Source of the DNA: Archegozetes longisetosus
Lineage: Eukaryota > Arthropoda > Arachnida > Sarcoptiformes > Trhypochthoniidae
Assembly: GCA_018873245.2 (NCBI GenBank)
Contig: JAEMBT020000008.1
Coordinates: 5,845,569 to 5,909,568 of the forward strand
Length of the DNA: 64,000 nt
Direction of reading: 5' to 3'
The notes beneath the pieces were generated by a model, which saw nothing but the letters and a program-made list of their open reading frames with translations, made no database searches and was not told the origin of the DNA. Of this stretch, positions 49,969 through 61,140 are shown one piece after another; the stretch's first letter is position 1; every line of letters starts with the position of its first letter. The position numbers were made by a program, and so were the translations under genes.

Positions 49969-50855
49969 TAGTGAAGAGCATTGGTCCGAAATCTTGAGCT
50001 TCAAGCTCGAGCTTCTATAAGCGCAGCTCAAAATTGTTGAGCTTTGAGCTGCGCTTCTGTCAAATTTGGCCTGAGCTGCGCTTGTACTAAGAAGCTCGGG
50101 TCCAAACTGCGAGCTGCGCTGCTGAGCTTATGTTAAAAATTAAAAATTAAAATAATGAGTAGTAATCTTTGTAACAAGTATTTATTTCAAGTTATAATGA
50201 AGTATTTGCGCAAAAATATGTGAATTTTGATCGTAAAGATTGAACAATGAGTTCAAATTTTGACATCTGTGTCACCTATCAATGATTGTGAGTCTTCTGA
50301 TTGTATTTCACTTTCTTGTAAAGTCATGTTGGAAACAGTTTCAAACAACAATTTTCTCTTATATTGAATAATTATCAAAAATTACTTGAGATTATCTTAT
50401 TTTGAATATAAAGATATTTAATCAGTGAGTAGAAATAATATTACTTTTAAGGCCTTAAAACTTTATTAATTCTTTCTTCAAATAAACAGTTACTGCACTA
50501 AATTTCAGTTTAAATTGAAATTTATTTTGAAAACAATGATTCATAATTCAGAAATTCATCTCATCATTCAATTCGATAGATCTAATTTAATATCTAATTT
50601 TCTAACATACGAGAAGCAACTCAACAATCATTGCTATTTTACAGTGAATACTGCTTTTTGCTTTATTAAATAAGTCGGCTTCAAATGAGCTGAGCTCGAA
50701 GCTCAACAACTTGAGCTTGGGCTTGAACTTGAGCTGCGCTTCTTCATCATAGCATGAGCTTGAAGCTCGAGCTTATAAGCTCGAAGACAGCCAAAATTGA
50801 GCTTCAAGCGCAGCGCAGCGCAGCTCAGCTCAAAGCTAGCTTATGCTCTTCACTA
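49969..50855. mobile_element. Nonautonomous hAT-type element, 887 bp, 8-bp TSD
   Basis: Terminal inverted repeats tagtgaagagcat (49969-49981) and its complement atgctcttcacta (50843-50855) are flanked by identical 8-bp duplications attacaaa (49961-49968, 50856-50863). The uninterrupted original at ~15970 has a single tttacaaa-like site, so this is a dated insertion. Both subterminal regions are packed with agctcgagctt and agctgcgct motifs in both orientations, as expected for transposase binding sites. The AT-rich centre has no transposase. The TAGTG start and 8-bp TSD identify the hAT superfamily. Confidence 0.9.
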
Positions 50856-51394
50856 ATTACAAAACATCAAATGTATTTGAGATGATAGTGAAACTAAGTG
50901 CGAATACAAGGTCACAACTTTTAATGTTTCTCTTATTCTCTTAAGCGCAGTCATCGCACAAATGATTGATAAAATTGTTGTTATGGTTGTGATTATGTAA
51001 CCTATTTGGCAAAAGTTCAAAACTTCTCAAACAACTTAAACATATGTGATGTTTGCACATTAATAAGTGACCTGATGAATGAGGCTGAACAAAGTTGCCA
51101 TTATTACCTCATAGGAATATCAACTCGTTCTTAAGGTATTAAGTTTTCTGTTTTCTTAATTGCTCCGCTCTTTTAAAAATACTCTTCAAAAAAGTTTTTC
51201 GTTAAGAGATACTGAGATAACATATTTTAACATTGAATACAATGAGAATGATCTTGAAGTTTCCGCAACACATTCGCAAATTACAAAACAAAAATCAAGT
51301 TTTATTCAAATATTGAAAATTGGTTTATATTTTATTAATTAACGAAACAAATGTTGAAAGAAGTGAACGTGATTTGATCCCATTATAGAAATGA

Positions 51395-51505
51395 GAAATT
51401 AGTTTGAATGCTAACACACGAAACAGTAACTTTGAACCACCAAAATTTTTCCACGACTTAATAATTTGATAGAGTTTGTCTCTGGGACAGTCCGTGCAAT
51501 TCTTT
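51395..51505 (-). pseudogene. PGRP C-terminal relic
   Basis: Encodes NCTDCPRDKLYQIIKSWKNF and a changed tail, matching the end of the intact PGRP at 16.5 kb with Gly-to-Arg in TDCPG and an altered C-terminus. It breaks off at ~51505; the rest of the domain is absent. Confidence 0.85.
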
Positions 51506-51513
51506 TCTAACAC

Positions 51514-51799
51514 TGTTATTGTTACGTAATGTACTTATACGAGACATAATTGATATGCATAGTTGCATAATAAGGACAACAATTATTATATGCCTTAAAT
51601 GAGACAACTTTCAATAGGATTAAAGCAAATTCTGCTTAGAAATAAATGATTGTAGCACTCAATCATTTCAGTTGAATTCAATTTAATTGAATTGAAGCGA
51701 CACATTACTTGTGCTCTTTATGAGCAGGTGCACAGCAGTCCTACAACTTATTAAACTTCAAACAATCCTTATGTCCTAATTGACAACATAATAATTGAA
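51514..51799. other. Intergenic, nothing seen
   Basis: AT-rich DNA with no gene; the junction with the PGRP relic at ~51505 marks the end of the duplicated block. Confidence 0.4.
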
Positions 51800-51801
51800 T
51801 A

Positions 51802-51956
51802 TAGTTAAAGCCATCTAACTTGAATACGCAGTTAAATCTTTAAAAAACAGTAAAAATAAGCCTTCAAAGCCTCAAAAACAAGCATTCTTTATGGAGTTAT
51901 TTAGTCTGCTTTTAAAAGCCATTTAACTGCATTTGACACTTAGACAGGCTTTACTG
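51802..51956. mobile_element. 155-bp pogo/Tc1-type MITE
   Basis: Left end tagttaaagccatctaact and right end (read inverted) cagtaaagcctgtctaagt align, and the match continues inward to a shared cagttaaat. TA dinucleotides flank both ends (51800-51801, 51957-51958), the target duplication of Tc1/mariner/pogo elements. No coding capacity. Confidence 0.65.
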
Positions 51957-52145
51957 TATTCATATTTAAAAGTTATGTCAAACACTCATCAAATTTAGAT
52001 AAAAATATTAATGTATTGCAACAGAAGAAACAAAATTGAATGTAGATCAGTAATTGAGTCAGCAAATTTTTCTAAACAAAATCATTTCAAATTTGAACTA
52101 ATATTAGAATTAATAAATTAGTTTGAAAATCATAACATAAATACC

Positions 52146-52365
52146 TCGTCGATAATTGTTGAGCTAAACACTGACATCGAATTGCCAATTTTCACATCCA
52201 CTCTTACATCCATCGATCGGTTGTTTATCCTTCAATTAAATAAATAGAGAATATGAAGAGTGATAGATATAAGACTAAACCTTAGATATAGAAATTATTA
52301 CCTGATTAGAGTCGGTGTTTGTTTCGCACCAATAATTAATATTTAGACGCATAGAAATAAACCGA
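52146..52365 (-). other. Possible spliced 5' exons of an unknown gene
   Basis: On the minus strand a donor-like CAG/GTAATA at ~52301 and an acceptor-like TTGAAG at ~52232 define an intron of ~70 nt, the size used by real genes here. The second block contains an ATG opening a short frame (MDVRVDVKIGNSMSVFSSTI, about 52205) that ends at a donor-like GAG/GTATTT (~52146). No downstream exon is recognised, so this may be the 5' end of a gene whose body has been lost, or chance. Confidence 0.25.
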
Positions 52366-53220
52366 CAAATTGTTCAAAGCAGAAAACAACGAAATAGAGA
52401 GCGCAAAATAAGTAATATTTGTTTGCCAATAATCCCACTCGCCGACAACATCAGAGACATGTTTATTCATTTTTTCGTTGATTGCCAGCCACAACAACTA
52501 TAACGCGAGTACTGCTTGTAGTTTAACGATCAGAATAGATGTAGAGTTAGGTCGCAATAGCAACAGAACTGTTGTTAAACTCAGTCTAATCTTAAACTAA
52601 TACATTAATATATACGATGTAAGACAAATGAACTTTGAATATTGTATTTTTGACGTGTTTGAATAAATGCCAAATGAATTGCAATTGTCTGTCCACTATG
52701 ACATTACGACATTATGACATTATGAGCAGTATTCAATGGTTATGAAAATGCAGTTCTGCTCATTGCATATGAATTAATAACTTGTGCGACGACACACAGT
52801 CCACAAAACAACAGCGATATTACGCTTAAGATAAACACTAAAGTAATGGACGACAGAAATGAATAAGCGCTACACAATAATTACAAATGCAATTAATGCC
52901 ATCAAATACAAAGTATTTTATTTAACTAATCAACTCTTTTCAAGTATTTCATGTTTTTAATTAACAATCAATATATGGCCTTAACCTCCAATTTAATTAT
53001 TTACTGCTATTTTAGTGCAATCGCTTCAATCGCGTTCACTCTTCTCTCATCTTTTGTCGGTTCCGATGTTTACTAGAGTACAATTTAGTCACAATTCACT
53101 TTTACTACAATTGTTTTATAACTGTTTGCCCGCATAACTCAACTCAACTCCAGCAGTAATAACGCTCTCATTGAGCAAATCTCAGCAAATTTTTTCTAAA
53201 AGATAGAAAGTTGTGCTGAG
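52366..53220. other. Intergenic, nothing convincing
   Basis: AT-rich; no gene, RNA or repeat structure I can support. Confidence 0.4.
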
Positions 53221-53800
53221 TAGACCTGTTCATCGGACTCGGGTCGGGTTCGTTCGGATCGGATTTGAGCTAAAAATCTCGGGTTCGTTCGGGTCGTACA
53301 GGGTGTCGTAAAATGTCGGATCGGGTCGGATTGGACAAGTCGGCCCGAAATTTATTTCAAAGTGTATTATATTTAAAGAATACAACTCCGAAAAATATGT
53401 TTGAGATAGTATCATATTATGGTAGCAGATAAACCTTTAGCAATGAAGCTTGCATTTAAAGATATTTTATAGGTGGGATGTTTCTCATAATGTGAATTCA
53501 GTCCAAGAACATTTTATTGATGAATGTAATGGAGTAAATTCAATAAATGAATTGTTCGAAAACCTTAAAGCTTTGGAGAAGGTGGCTTAATAGTCAGGAT
53601 TTCAAAATCAAATAGATATTATATCGAAAAATATGACAGAAGTGAGATGGTATTCATGATATGATCAACTGAATTCGATTAAAATGAATAACCAGAAGAT
53701 GAGGTCTTTGTATATTGAAAACAACAAACTATATGATATTCCCAGAAAGATTTGTGAGAGTGGATTTTTATATAGCGAAATAACAGCTCAGACTTTAACA
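53221..53800 (+). mobile_element. Decayed hAT transposon: left end and transposase remnant
   Basis: 53221 opens tagacctgttcatcgg, followed by tandem gggtcgggt/gttcgg(g/a)tcgg motifs to ~53345. This is the CG-rich subterminal structure common in hAT elements. About 53470-53760 on the plus strand translates, with stops, to hAT-transposase-like pieces (FIDECNGVNSINELFENLKA, ISKNMTEVRWYS then YDQLNSI). The VRW-S-YDQL stretch matches the conserved (T)RW(N)S-YD-L region. Two stops follow KVA and another follows WYS. The right end was not found. Confidence 0.6.
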
Positions 53801-54915
53801 ATTAACAATCTTTATTAAAATATATACTGAATGATAATACATAAAGATTTAAACGTATCGCACAGAGTCTAAGCTCTCTCGCACTCTCTTATTAACTCAC
53901 TTAATTTCTACTCTATTACTCTCTCTTTTTATACTTTTCTGACTAATTAATAAGAGGATGTTTAAGAATATTTTCGAGTTACAATTTTAAGAAAGTTATT
54001 CCTAAAAAGGGATGTTCAAGCATTCCAATATTAGATTCTCATAACAATTAATTTCCTATTGTAATTAAATTAGAATAAGAATTTACTTTTACAATTAGAG
54101 CGAACTAAACAAAACCTTTTATAGTCATAACGAAATAAGAGTTTAACTTTCATTCTCATAACAAATAGAAAGTTTACAAAACAAATTAAAATACTTGAAA
54201 GTTATCGTCGTTTCTCAGAAAGTGTCCAGTTTTAGCAATTTTTCAAAACTGGACAGAGGTCTCGAAAACTGGATTGTCCATCCAAAAACTAGATTGTCCA
54301 TCCGAAAACTGACGGTAAGGGAATCATATTTTGATTAAATCAATTGAACGCGTTTTACGAGAGTGATCATAAATTATCGAAACTTTATATAATAGTTTGT
54401 CATTTTTGCGACTATTATTAGATTTACATTAATAGTTATCTTCGATATACAAAAGTTTAACTGTTTTGATGACTTAACACTGATTAATACAATCAAAAGA
54501 AAAACGATTTGTTCGTTCAATATATAAAGTGTTATTCATTTAATGTGTATTTCGATTGAAATTTTTATTCAATGAATTTTTATGCTTACTCCCTGATAGA
54601 GTTGCGTTCATCTATTATGAGCAAAGTTACTCTAATGTCAAAAAGTCTTACATATCATTCATATGTTTAGAACTGAACAGATGCAGTAATTATCAAAGTT
54701 GATCAAATGGCTCCCAATACAAATGTGTTTCAGACAAAATATAATCGATGTGAGGTAACTGTATGAGTTATTGAAGAAAGTAAATAATGAATTGTGTTTA
54801 ATTTGATGTAAGTTTCTTCTTGTTGATGACAAAACTTTTTCAGATAGTATTGCAGAATAAACAATAAATTGATAATTAGTAATCAACAGTATAAGTGGAA
54901 TATAAGTAACACAAA
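53801..54915. other. Intergenic with a short direct repeat
   Basis: The phrase aact(g/a)gattgtccatcc(g/a)aaaact repeats at 54250-54312 next to tccagttttagcaatttttcaaaactgga, itself a small inverted repeat (54227-54256). No gene. Confidence 0.45.
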
Positions 54916-54917
54916 TA

Positions 54918-54980
54918 CAATAAAACCTTGATATGACTGAGTTAAAGGAGTCCACAATTTACTTGGTTAAAACAAGACTA
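54918..54980 (+). mobile_element. Possible pogo/Tigger-like terminus
   Basis: After a TA (54916-54917), caataaaaccttgatatgac followed by tgagttaaagga resembles the generic terminal sequence of pogo/Tigger elements (CAGTxxAACCTxxATATAAC-type). The partner end was not found, so only one terminus is claimed. Confidence 0.3.
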
Positions 54981-56110
54981 AGTTACATCCAAACTTATTG
55001 TGTTTTCTAGGATAGCAATGTATTTTTGCACAGTCAAGTATCAATTTTAATATATATCAGTGCACATCAGTCATTACATGAGTTTATTATCTTTGTTGAG
55101 CAATTTTGTTTTCAATTTGCATGACTTTATTGACCTCAATGCACGAGACTTTCATACGCGACCTAAACTGTAGGAGTCAGTTTCACAAAAGTCGGTTAAG
55201 CCGAAAAGCTTAATTTCTGTTTAGATTTTAGAAAATGCTTTCTATCTTCTGAAGTTATTATGAAGAGCTCGAGTTCTAAGAATATATTAGTTTTAAGATA
55301 AGTATTAAATGACGAAACATTTTTCAATTAAGTTTTGGTGCGCTTCAGTAATGCAACAAATCATTAATAATTAATTGATAAAAATGACACATTTTCAATA
55401 CATTCGCTCAATAATGTTGAATAGCAACAAGAAGAAAGGTGTTTTAATGTGAAACTGCCTGCACTGTGCATCGTTTCGAAATTTGATTTGTTATTTACTT
55501 TGATTAGTATAAGTTGTTTACATGCTTTATATAGTAGTCTAACGTAAAGCTTGTCGTGATTTTAGCTGATCCGCGATCATTAAGTTTTCGAGCATAAAAA
55601 CCTTTGAATTTGATGACAGCTAATTAGTTGAAAGGATTTTATTCGTTAATTAAATTAAATAAGAATTTATTTGATTATATCATAAGTTATGATTTGGTGA
55701 GCGCTTTGATGACAGCGTTCAAATAGAAAGTTCATTTAGTCTAATGACTGTCATAAAAATGAATCGATTGCAACAATTTTGTCAACACAAGAAAACACAT
55801 TATTTATATTTGTTATGGATTTCAGTCTATGTTCCAAACTAATGGCATTTTGCTAATCTCTTATGTGTTCCTTTGTATTTGTGCGAAACACTGATCTGCA
55901 CAATAATTAATGAATATATAGTTGAGGTGAAAATGCAAAGTAAAACTTAGTGAATGCTTAACAATAACTCGATTAAAAACATGGCAAACTTCATTGAGCT
56001 GACCCAATAATTTAGATCTAACTATCGTGTCATCAGATCTGAATTGAAAATTCAGTTTCAACATGTCCATCGACTTTGAGTAACAACTAATGAATAAACC
56101 CTTTTTAACA
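54981..56110. other. Intergenic, nothing seen
   Basis: AT-rich; no gene or repeat structure that I can support. Confidence 0.4.
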
Positions 56111-56112
56111 TA

Positions 56113-56693
56113 CAGGGCTTTTCAAAAAGGACTGAACAAAAGTAAAAACTGATTACTCGAAGACTGTTTATCATTTTTACACGAAATTATTTACAAATGA
56201 ACGAATAATGGCAGATTATGACAGAATGTGTTAAACATGCCAACCGTTCTTTCGAGAAACAAGTTGTCGTTGAACTTGAAAGTTATCGGTAGCATCATTG
56301 AGGCCAGCATTAGCAATGTTGGCAATTTAAGCTTCAATTATGCACTCGAGTCTTAAGCTTTCAGGTCTCCCAACATTATCACTCAAATCATCCAAAACAC
56401 TTCCAGTATTCTCAAATTTTTTAATTAAATTTGGAATCATGTTAAAATATATAGCGATAAGACAAAGTTTTCTTTCAACAAGAATAGTGCTCTTGTTACT
56501 CAAATAGTATTTTTTCACAAATATTTTCACTTCAGTACAGTATGTGTCGATGTTTCCCATGAGAGAAGACAAAGATCGCGTGACATGGCAAAAATCTCCT
56601 ATCATTCAGGATAAGGTGCGCTAAGTCTCAAAGAATTGTAACTTTGATTTTAAAAGTTACAGACAATTACTTGAGTTCTTTTCGAAACACCTG
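56113..56693 (-). mobile_element. Mariner/Tc1-like deletion derivative, 581 bp
   Basis: Inverted ends cagggcttttcaaaaaggac (56113) and, inverted, caggtgtttcgaaaagaac (from 56693) are flanked by TA on both sides. The minus strand inside carries the N-terminal DNA-binding part of a transposase: IPNLIKKFENTGSVLDDL followed by VGRPESL, the KFEETGSV-type then GRP linker typical of the HTH region. The region after it (about 56330-56220) still reads transposase-like. The catalytic DDE domain is missing, so the element is a nonautonomous remnant. Confidence 0.75.
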
Positions 56694-56695
56694 TA

Positions 56696-57097
56696 TATGT
56701 CATTTGATTTCTACTTTCATACTTCATTAGAAAAATTCAGAACATTTTATATTAACTGAAATAGCAATTCATTTATGAGTGTGTTGTAAAGGGTGAGCTA
56801 CATTTCATCTCTAAATGCAATGTTTATCTGCAGAGTATTAGCCTTATTCACAAATAACACTTAAGTTAAGGGTGACTTTTCGAAAATTGATAACTTGTAG
56901 TCTTCTATTTAGATTGACTCTAGATTTAGCTGATAGAACCTTAATGCAGTTGAGTTTTAATTGTGAAAATCTTAGACTCAGACTCGCATTCGTTGTCACC
57001 GGTAATTTGGTTAAGTCACTTAAGCCTCAAGTGGCGTTCATGACTGATTTGACATTACTTAAAACTATTGACTGAAACTTGGGAATCGCTCACAAAA
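56696..57097. other. Intergenic, nothing seen
   Basis: No recognisable exon of the downstream peroxidase fragment or any other feature. Confidence 0.4.
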
Positions 57098-57573
57098 TTT
57101 AGGAGACTTGATCGCAGAGACACAAGAGATTCATTTCGGAGAATACATGCCTTCGATTCTTGAAGAAAAACTAATCAAATACTTTGATCTGAATATTCAA
57201 CACGACGGATACACAAAATACAATCCAAATATGGATCCGTTAACAATTCAAGCGGTCGCAGTGGCTGGTCTTCGTATGGGTCACTCACAGGTGTTCTCAG
57301 TGTTCAATATTATCTCTAAAGCATACGAACAATCATATCAAGTCTTGTTGAGAAACAATTTCTTTGAGATGTCAGACATCTGGTTAGGAAATGTAATACA
57401 ATTGTTAAGCCTATGTCACACTTTTATTCTTATTCTCTAACTAATTATTTAATTTAAGGTCAATGGATTGATTCGCGGACTTCTTGAACAATCAGATAAT
57501 AGTGTGGAACAGTTATCTCTTTTCGATCCTCGCAGAACAGCTGTAACTATGTCTTCAGTTTTGTCAAATTTTT
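57098..57573 (+). pseudogene. Animal heme peroxidase fragment, two exons
   Basis: Exon ~57101-57393 encodes a piece of the peroxidasin-like heme peroxidase domain: LIAETQEIHFGEYMPSIL, GYTKYNPNMDPLTIQAVAVA, then GLRMGHSQVFS, where the RxGHS histidine is the proximal heme ligand. Donor GTAATA at ~57394; acceptor AAG at ~57456-57459. The second exon continues VNGLIRGLLEQSDNSVEQLS and FDPRRTAVTMSS as in the family. Within ~30 bp it runs into the 3' flank of array copy J and stops. Upstream catalytic exons are absent. A real but truncated gene piece. Confidence 0.88.
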
Positions 57574-57574
57574 A

Positions 57575-60064
57575 ATCCTGAATCTGTTACTGAATCATAT
57601 TCTACTTCAGAACTGGAATCTCAGTCTAGATCTGAACCAGCATTCGGCTGCAGAAAATGTATTATGAGCTTGACGAAATATAAATATTTATTCGGTTTTT
57701 TAAAGTTTTTATATTCTTTTTCAGCACTGAATTCATTTGCACTCAATCCTCAGCAATGTTTATCTTTGAGTATATCTTCACAGTTTGGCCTATTCTTCGG
57801 TAGATTAGAAGTCATTCCTCCATAGAAACTACTCAGAGCTTCGTATTTGTTCATAAGTAGTGATAGATTTTTCTGGTAATCTCTGTAAATAATGTTTTAT
57901 GAATAGTTAATATTGGACTAAAAAAGATTAAACTTTTTAATACCGGCTTACATCAATGAAGAACAATTCCTGAGCAATAGCTCCCAAACTATATATATCT
58001 GCTTTTGTATCATATTTTCTTCCTTGCAGTACCTCTGGTGCTTGGAAGGTGTTCAATTTTTGCATGGTATAAAGCTACCATTGATTCACAGAGACTTAAA
58101 ACCAGATTACATACTGTTGAAGATTGAATCATATAATAAAGTTTGTGTTAAAATAGGAGACTTAGGTTCAGCAGTAATTCATAAATATGCTGACGAGTAG
58201 CATACTGCAGACAGAGGAGACATAAGGTATGCGGCACCGGAAGTACTGCAAGGAAGAAAATATGATACAAAAGCAGATATTTATAGTTTGGGAGCTATTG
58301 CTCAGGAATTGTTCTTCATTGATATAAGCCGGTATTAAAAAGTTTAATCTTTTTTAGTCCAATATTAACTATGTCTTCTCATGTCTGCAGTATGCCACTC
58401 GTCAGCATATTTATGAATTACTGCTGAACCTAAGTCTCCTATTTTAACACAAACTTTATTATATGATTCAATCTTCAACAGTGTGTAATCTGGTTTTAAG
58501 TCTCTGTGAATCAATGGTAGCTTTATACCATGCAAAAATTGAACACCTTCCAAAATTCCAATAAACAGTTAACTTGCAGTGTGGTAACCCAATAAAGTCA
58601 AGCAATCGTCTTGCATAAGATTTAAGTCTTTCATTTCTTTAATTATATCTTTCAGAGATTTTTCGCACAATTCCATTAGGATACAGAGTAAGATTTTTCG
58701 AACTTGAATTTTCTTTGCTTAAATCTTCCTCGCACCTTATTTCAAGATTCTTAGCAAATTTTTCATCATTTAATTCTTCTTCAAGCCATACGTCGTAATA
58801 TTCGACAAGTCTTTCGTCACTCAATTTTTTATTGTAGAACAAGTTTCCAATTCCTTCAAAAATTCAGTTTCTGTTTCAACTTTGAATCTGATCTTTTTTA
58901 CTGCAGAAGGAGAATAAAAATATTCATGTTTCACTTTAAATACTTCTCCAAAACTTCCTTCTCCGAGTTTTTCCAACTCAGTGAATTTTGTTTTATAGTA
59001 TCCATTCCGAATGAAAGTATCATTGAATGGAATAATTCTTTCTTTAATGGGTTTATAACTTACTTGTTGATAGTGTGCAAAGACATCATCAAATGATTTG
59101 AAATCAGTCTCTTTTGGTTCTCTTAACATTTCTTCTCCACATTTACCCTAGATGAAAATCTTTCCTTTTGTTGATAAAGCCGTTGAAATGCTGTAGCGAT
59201 AATGTGACGCGATATCAATGAATTTGTCTCCACCCTTAAATCTCAAGGGAGTTTCACTTTGCTTTTTGATTTCTTCATATCCGAGTGGTTCAACTTTATA
59301 ACTACCAAATGCGTAAATATCTTCATCACATGATAACAATAAACTGTGAAATGCTCCACAACTTATTTTCTCCAATAATAATTCCACTCATTTCTAGTTT
59401 TTTTGGGTGAATGAAAATAATCTTCTATTTCAATGCCAAGTTAACCATACCAGTTTTGACCCCAAACGAACACATTTCCCCTCTCAGTTAAAGCAATTGA
59501 ATGACACCAACCACACGCAATCGCCTTAACTTTCTCTGCATGAAATCCATTCATATGATATGGTTTCGACACATCAACATTTTTTCTATTCCCAATCTGC
59601 CCAAAATAATTCCAACCCCAGGCATAAAATTGATCGTCTATTGTCAAAACAAGTGAATGCTGAGAACCACAACAAATGTCGACAATATTTTTATCACTCA
59701 AATATTGATTCAATTCTGGTTTAGATATCTCAAAATCATATCTTCCATTCCCTAACACTCCGAAAACATTCGAACCCCAATAATAAACTTTTCCGTCAAT
59801 AGTGCGCGCAATTGCATAAAAAACCATTCTTGAAATCAACGATTTGTTTTTTGCTCAAGTTTTCATTTAGAGATAATTGTTTTTACTTCATTCGCATGGC
59901 CAAAACCTAAAACTCCAAAACTATTACGACCAAAACATAAGTTTCGTCGTCATTTGTGACAATGATCAAATTTTTATCTAAAACATTAAAAAGTTTGATT
60001 GTTTTGACGAAATCTTGATTCAATTTCAACAGTTTGAAAATTTCGTACTTGTCGATTTCGTCCA
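57575..60064 (-). pseudogene. Array copy J: scrambled RCC1-kinase with foldback inversion
   Basis: N-terminus MDEIDKYEIFKLLKLNQDF at 60064 is soon frame-shifted. RCC1 blades are at 59839-59441 (VYYWGSNVFGVLGNG) and 59387-59148. The linker and kinase glycine loop LGEGSFGEVFKV are at ~58960. Frameshifts, stops and missing bases recur. The C-lobe shows IHRDLKPDY and KIGDLGSAV, the same DLG variant as copy D. Its 3' half is disrupted by a ~320-bp inverted kinase segment (58037-58360). The last exon (about 57890-57590) has the NRPNCEDIL-type tail with further changes. The 3' end abuts the peroxidase fragment. Confidence 0.85.
58037..58360 (+). repeat. Inverted kinase C-lobe segment inside copy J
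   Basis: The plus strand reads LEGVQFLHGIKLPLIHRDLK, KIGDLGSAVIHKYADE-stop, GDIRYAAPEVLQGRKYDTKA and DIYSLGAIAQELFFID, followed by the intron-donor text. The same sequences occur on the minus strand at 57945-58037 (activation end) and 58365-58560 (catalytic loop). The block is flanked by its own inverted copies and can fold back on itself. Confidence 0.85.
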
Positions 60065-61140
60065 TTTTCGCGATTGCACAAAAATGTTGCAAGAAATTTT
60101 CGTTTCCATGAGACAAAATCAAACAAAAGAAGATAATCTTATCTCTGTGTCTAACGTCAGAGTTGCTGGCTGTACTCATTTTGAAGGATCGCTGTTGATC
60201 CAACCTTTCATTCGACTCTCCAGACTGACCTTCTCGACTTTTGCACTTGTCCTCTAGTTCTAAATTTAAGCCTTAGAAATTTTGGAAATCTACTCCCACT
60301 CTCCAGTCCACTTTAATTCTGTCCACTTTTCATGTTCAAGTTACAAAAGTTGAGGTCAGTCTTGCTCTCCTGATTGACACCTGTTGTGATGATTCTCCTA
60401 ACAGTCGTCTCAATCGGTTGATTTCTGCTTACCTGAGGCCTCTACTCCAACTTTCGCCAATATCGAGGGAACGGATCGCAAGTCAGGATTCACACATGGC
60501 GCCTATGTGTTGCTAACTGTAATGGTTTTCACTCCCTCAGGCTTGTACCACATCCACAGTCCAACACTCCAACAGCCTTTAGCTCCTACACATCAGAAGA
60601 TGCAACAAATTTGCTTCGCCACTCTTGGTACCTCTTTAGCCAACAACCTCATCGCATTCAGACCCTTTACTCACATTCAACTTAAAAGTACAGAGAACCG
60701 ATTGGATTGAGTATCGACACTCGCTGACTCAAGTGCTTCAACTGACATACTTTAACACTCTCAGACTACACCGCTCTAACACTATCTCACTCTATTTGAA
60801 TTTCACCGCTATAACAAGCCCCATATTAGACCTCACACACGGCGCCTATGTGCTACTATCCAATACGCTTTCCATTCCCTCAGTCTCTACAACACATCTC
60901 TTGTCTCTTCAACACTAATACAGAATAGACGACACCCACATGCCTCTGTTCATCGCACTCAGACCATTTACTCATTTACAATTTGCAAGTACTAAAGCAG
61001 CAGACCGCAAATCAGTATCGACACTTGGCACCTTCAGTTCTTTAATCAATAAGCTTTCTACTCCTTCAGACTTCACCGTTGTCACTAACTTATTTAGTTC
61101 CAACACATCAGAACACGCCAAAATACGCGAAACTTACGTA
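60065..61140. repeat. 5' flank of copy J and C-rich repeat units
   Basis: 60065-60440 is the shared 5' flank of copies E/I/J. 60480-60620 and 60825-60900 contain two more cacatggcgcctatgtg-type cores (near 60495 and 60837) with the (t)ccctcag follow-on. 60940-61130 matches 43360-43530 and 44650-44800. No coding gene. Confidence 0.75.

Larger units (their letters stand above)
49321..51513. repeat. Decayed duplicate of the 13.9-16.6 kb block
   Basis: 49321-49850 repeats 13897-14390 (DNA upstream of ATR). 49880-49968 and 50856-51513 repeat the ZADH2 exon-1 end, the intergenic region and the PGRP 3' end (15890-16560). Order and orientation are the same. ZADH2 exons 2-6 are missing from this copy, and an 887-bp hAT-type element interrupts it. 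Confidence 0.8.

Noticed and set aside
54659-54955. 98-codon hydrophobic minus-strand frame
   Set aside because: AT-rich translation with spurious membrane-like character; it overlaps the possible pogo terminus and lacks gene signals.
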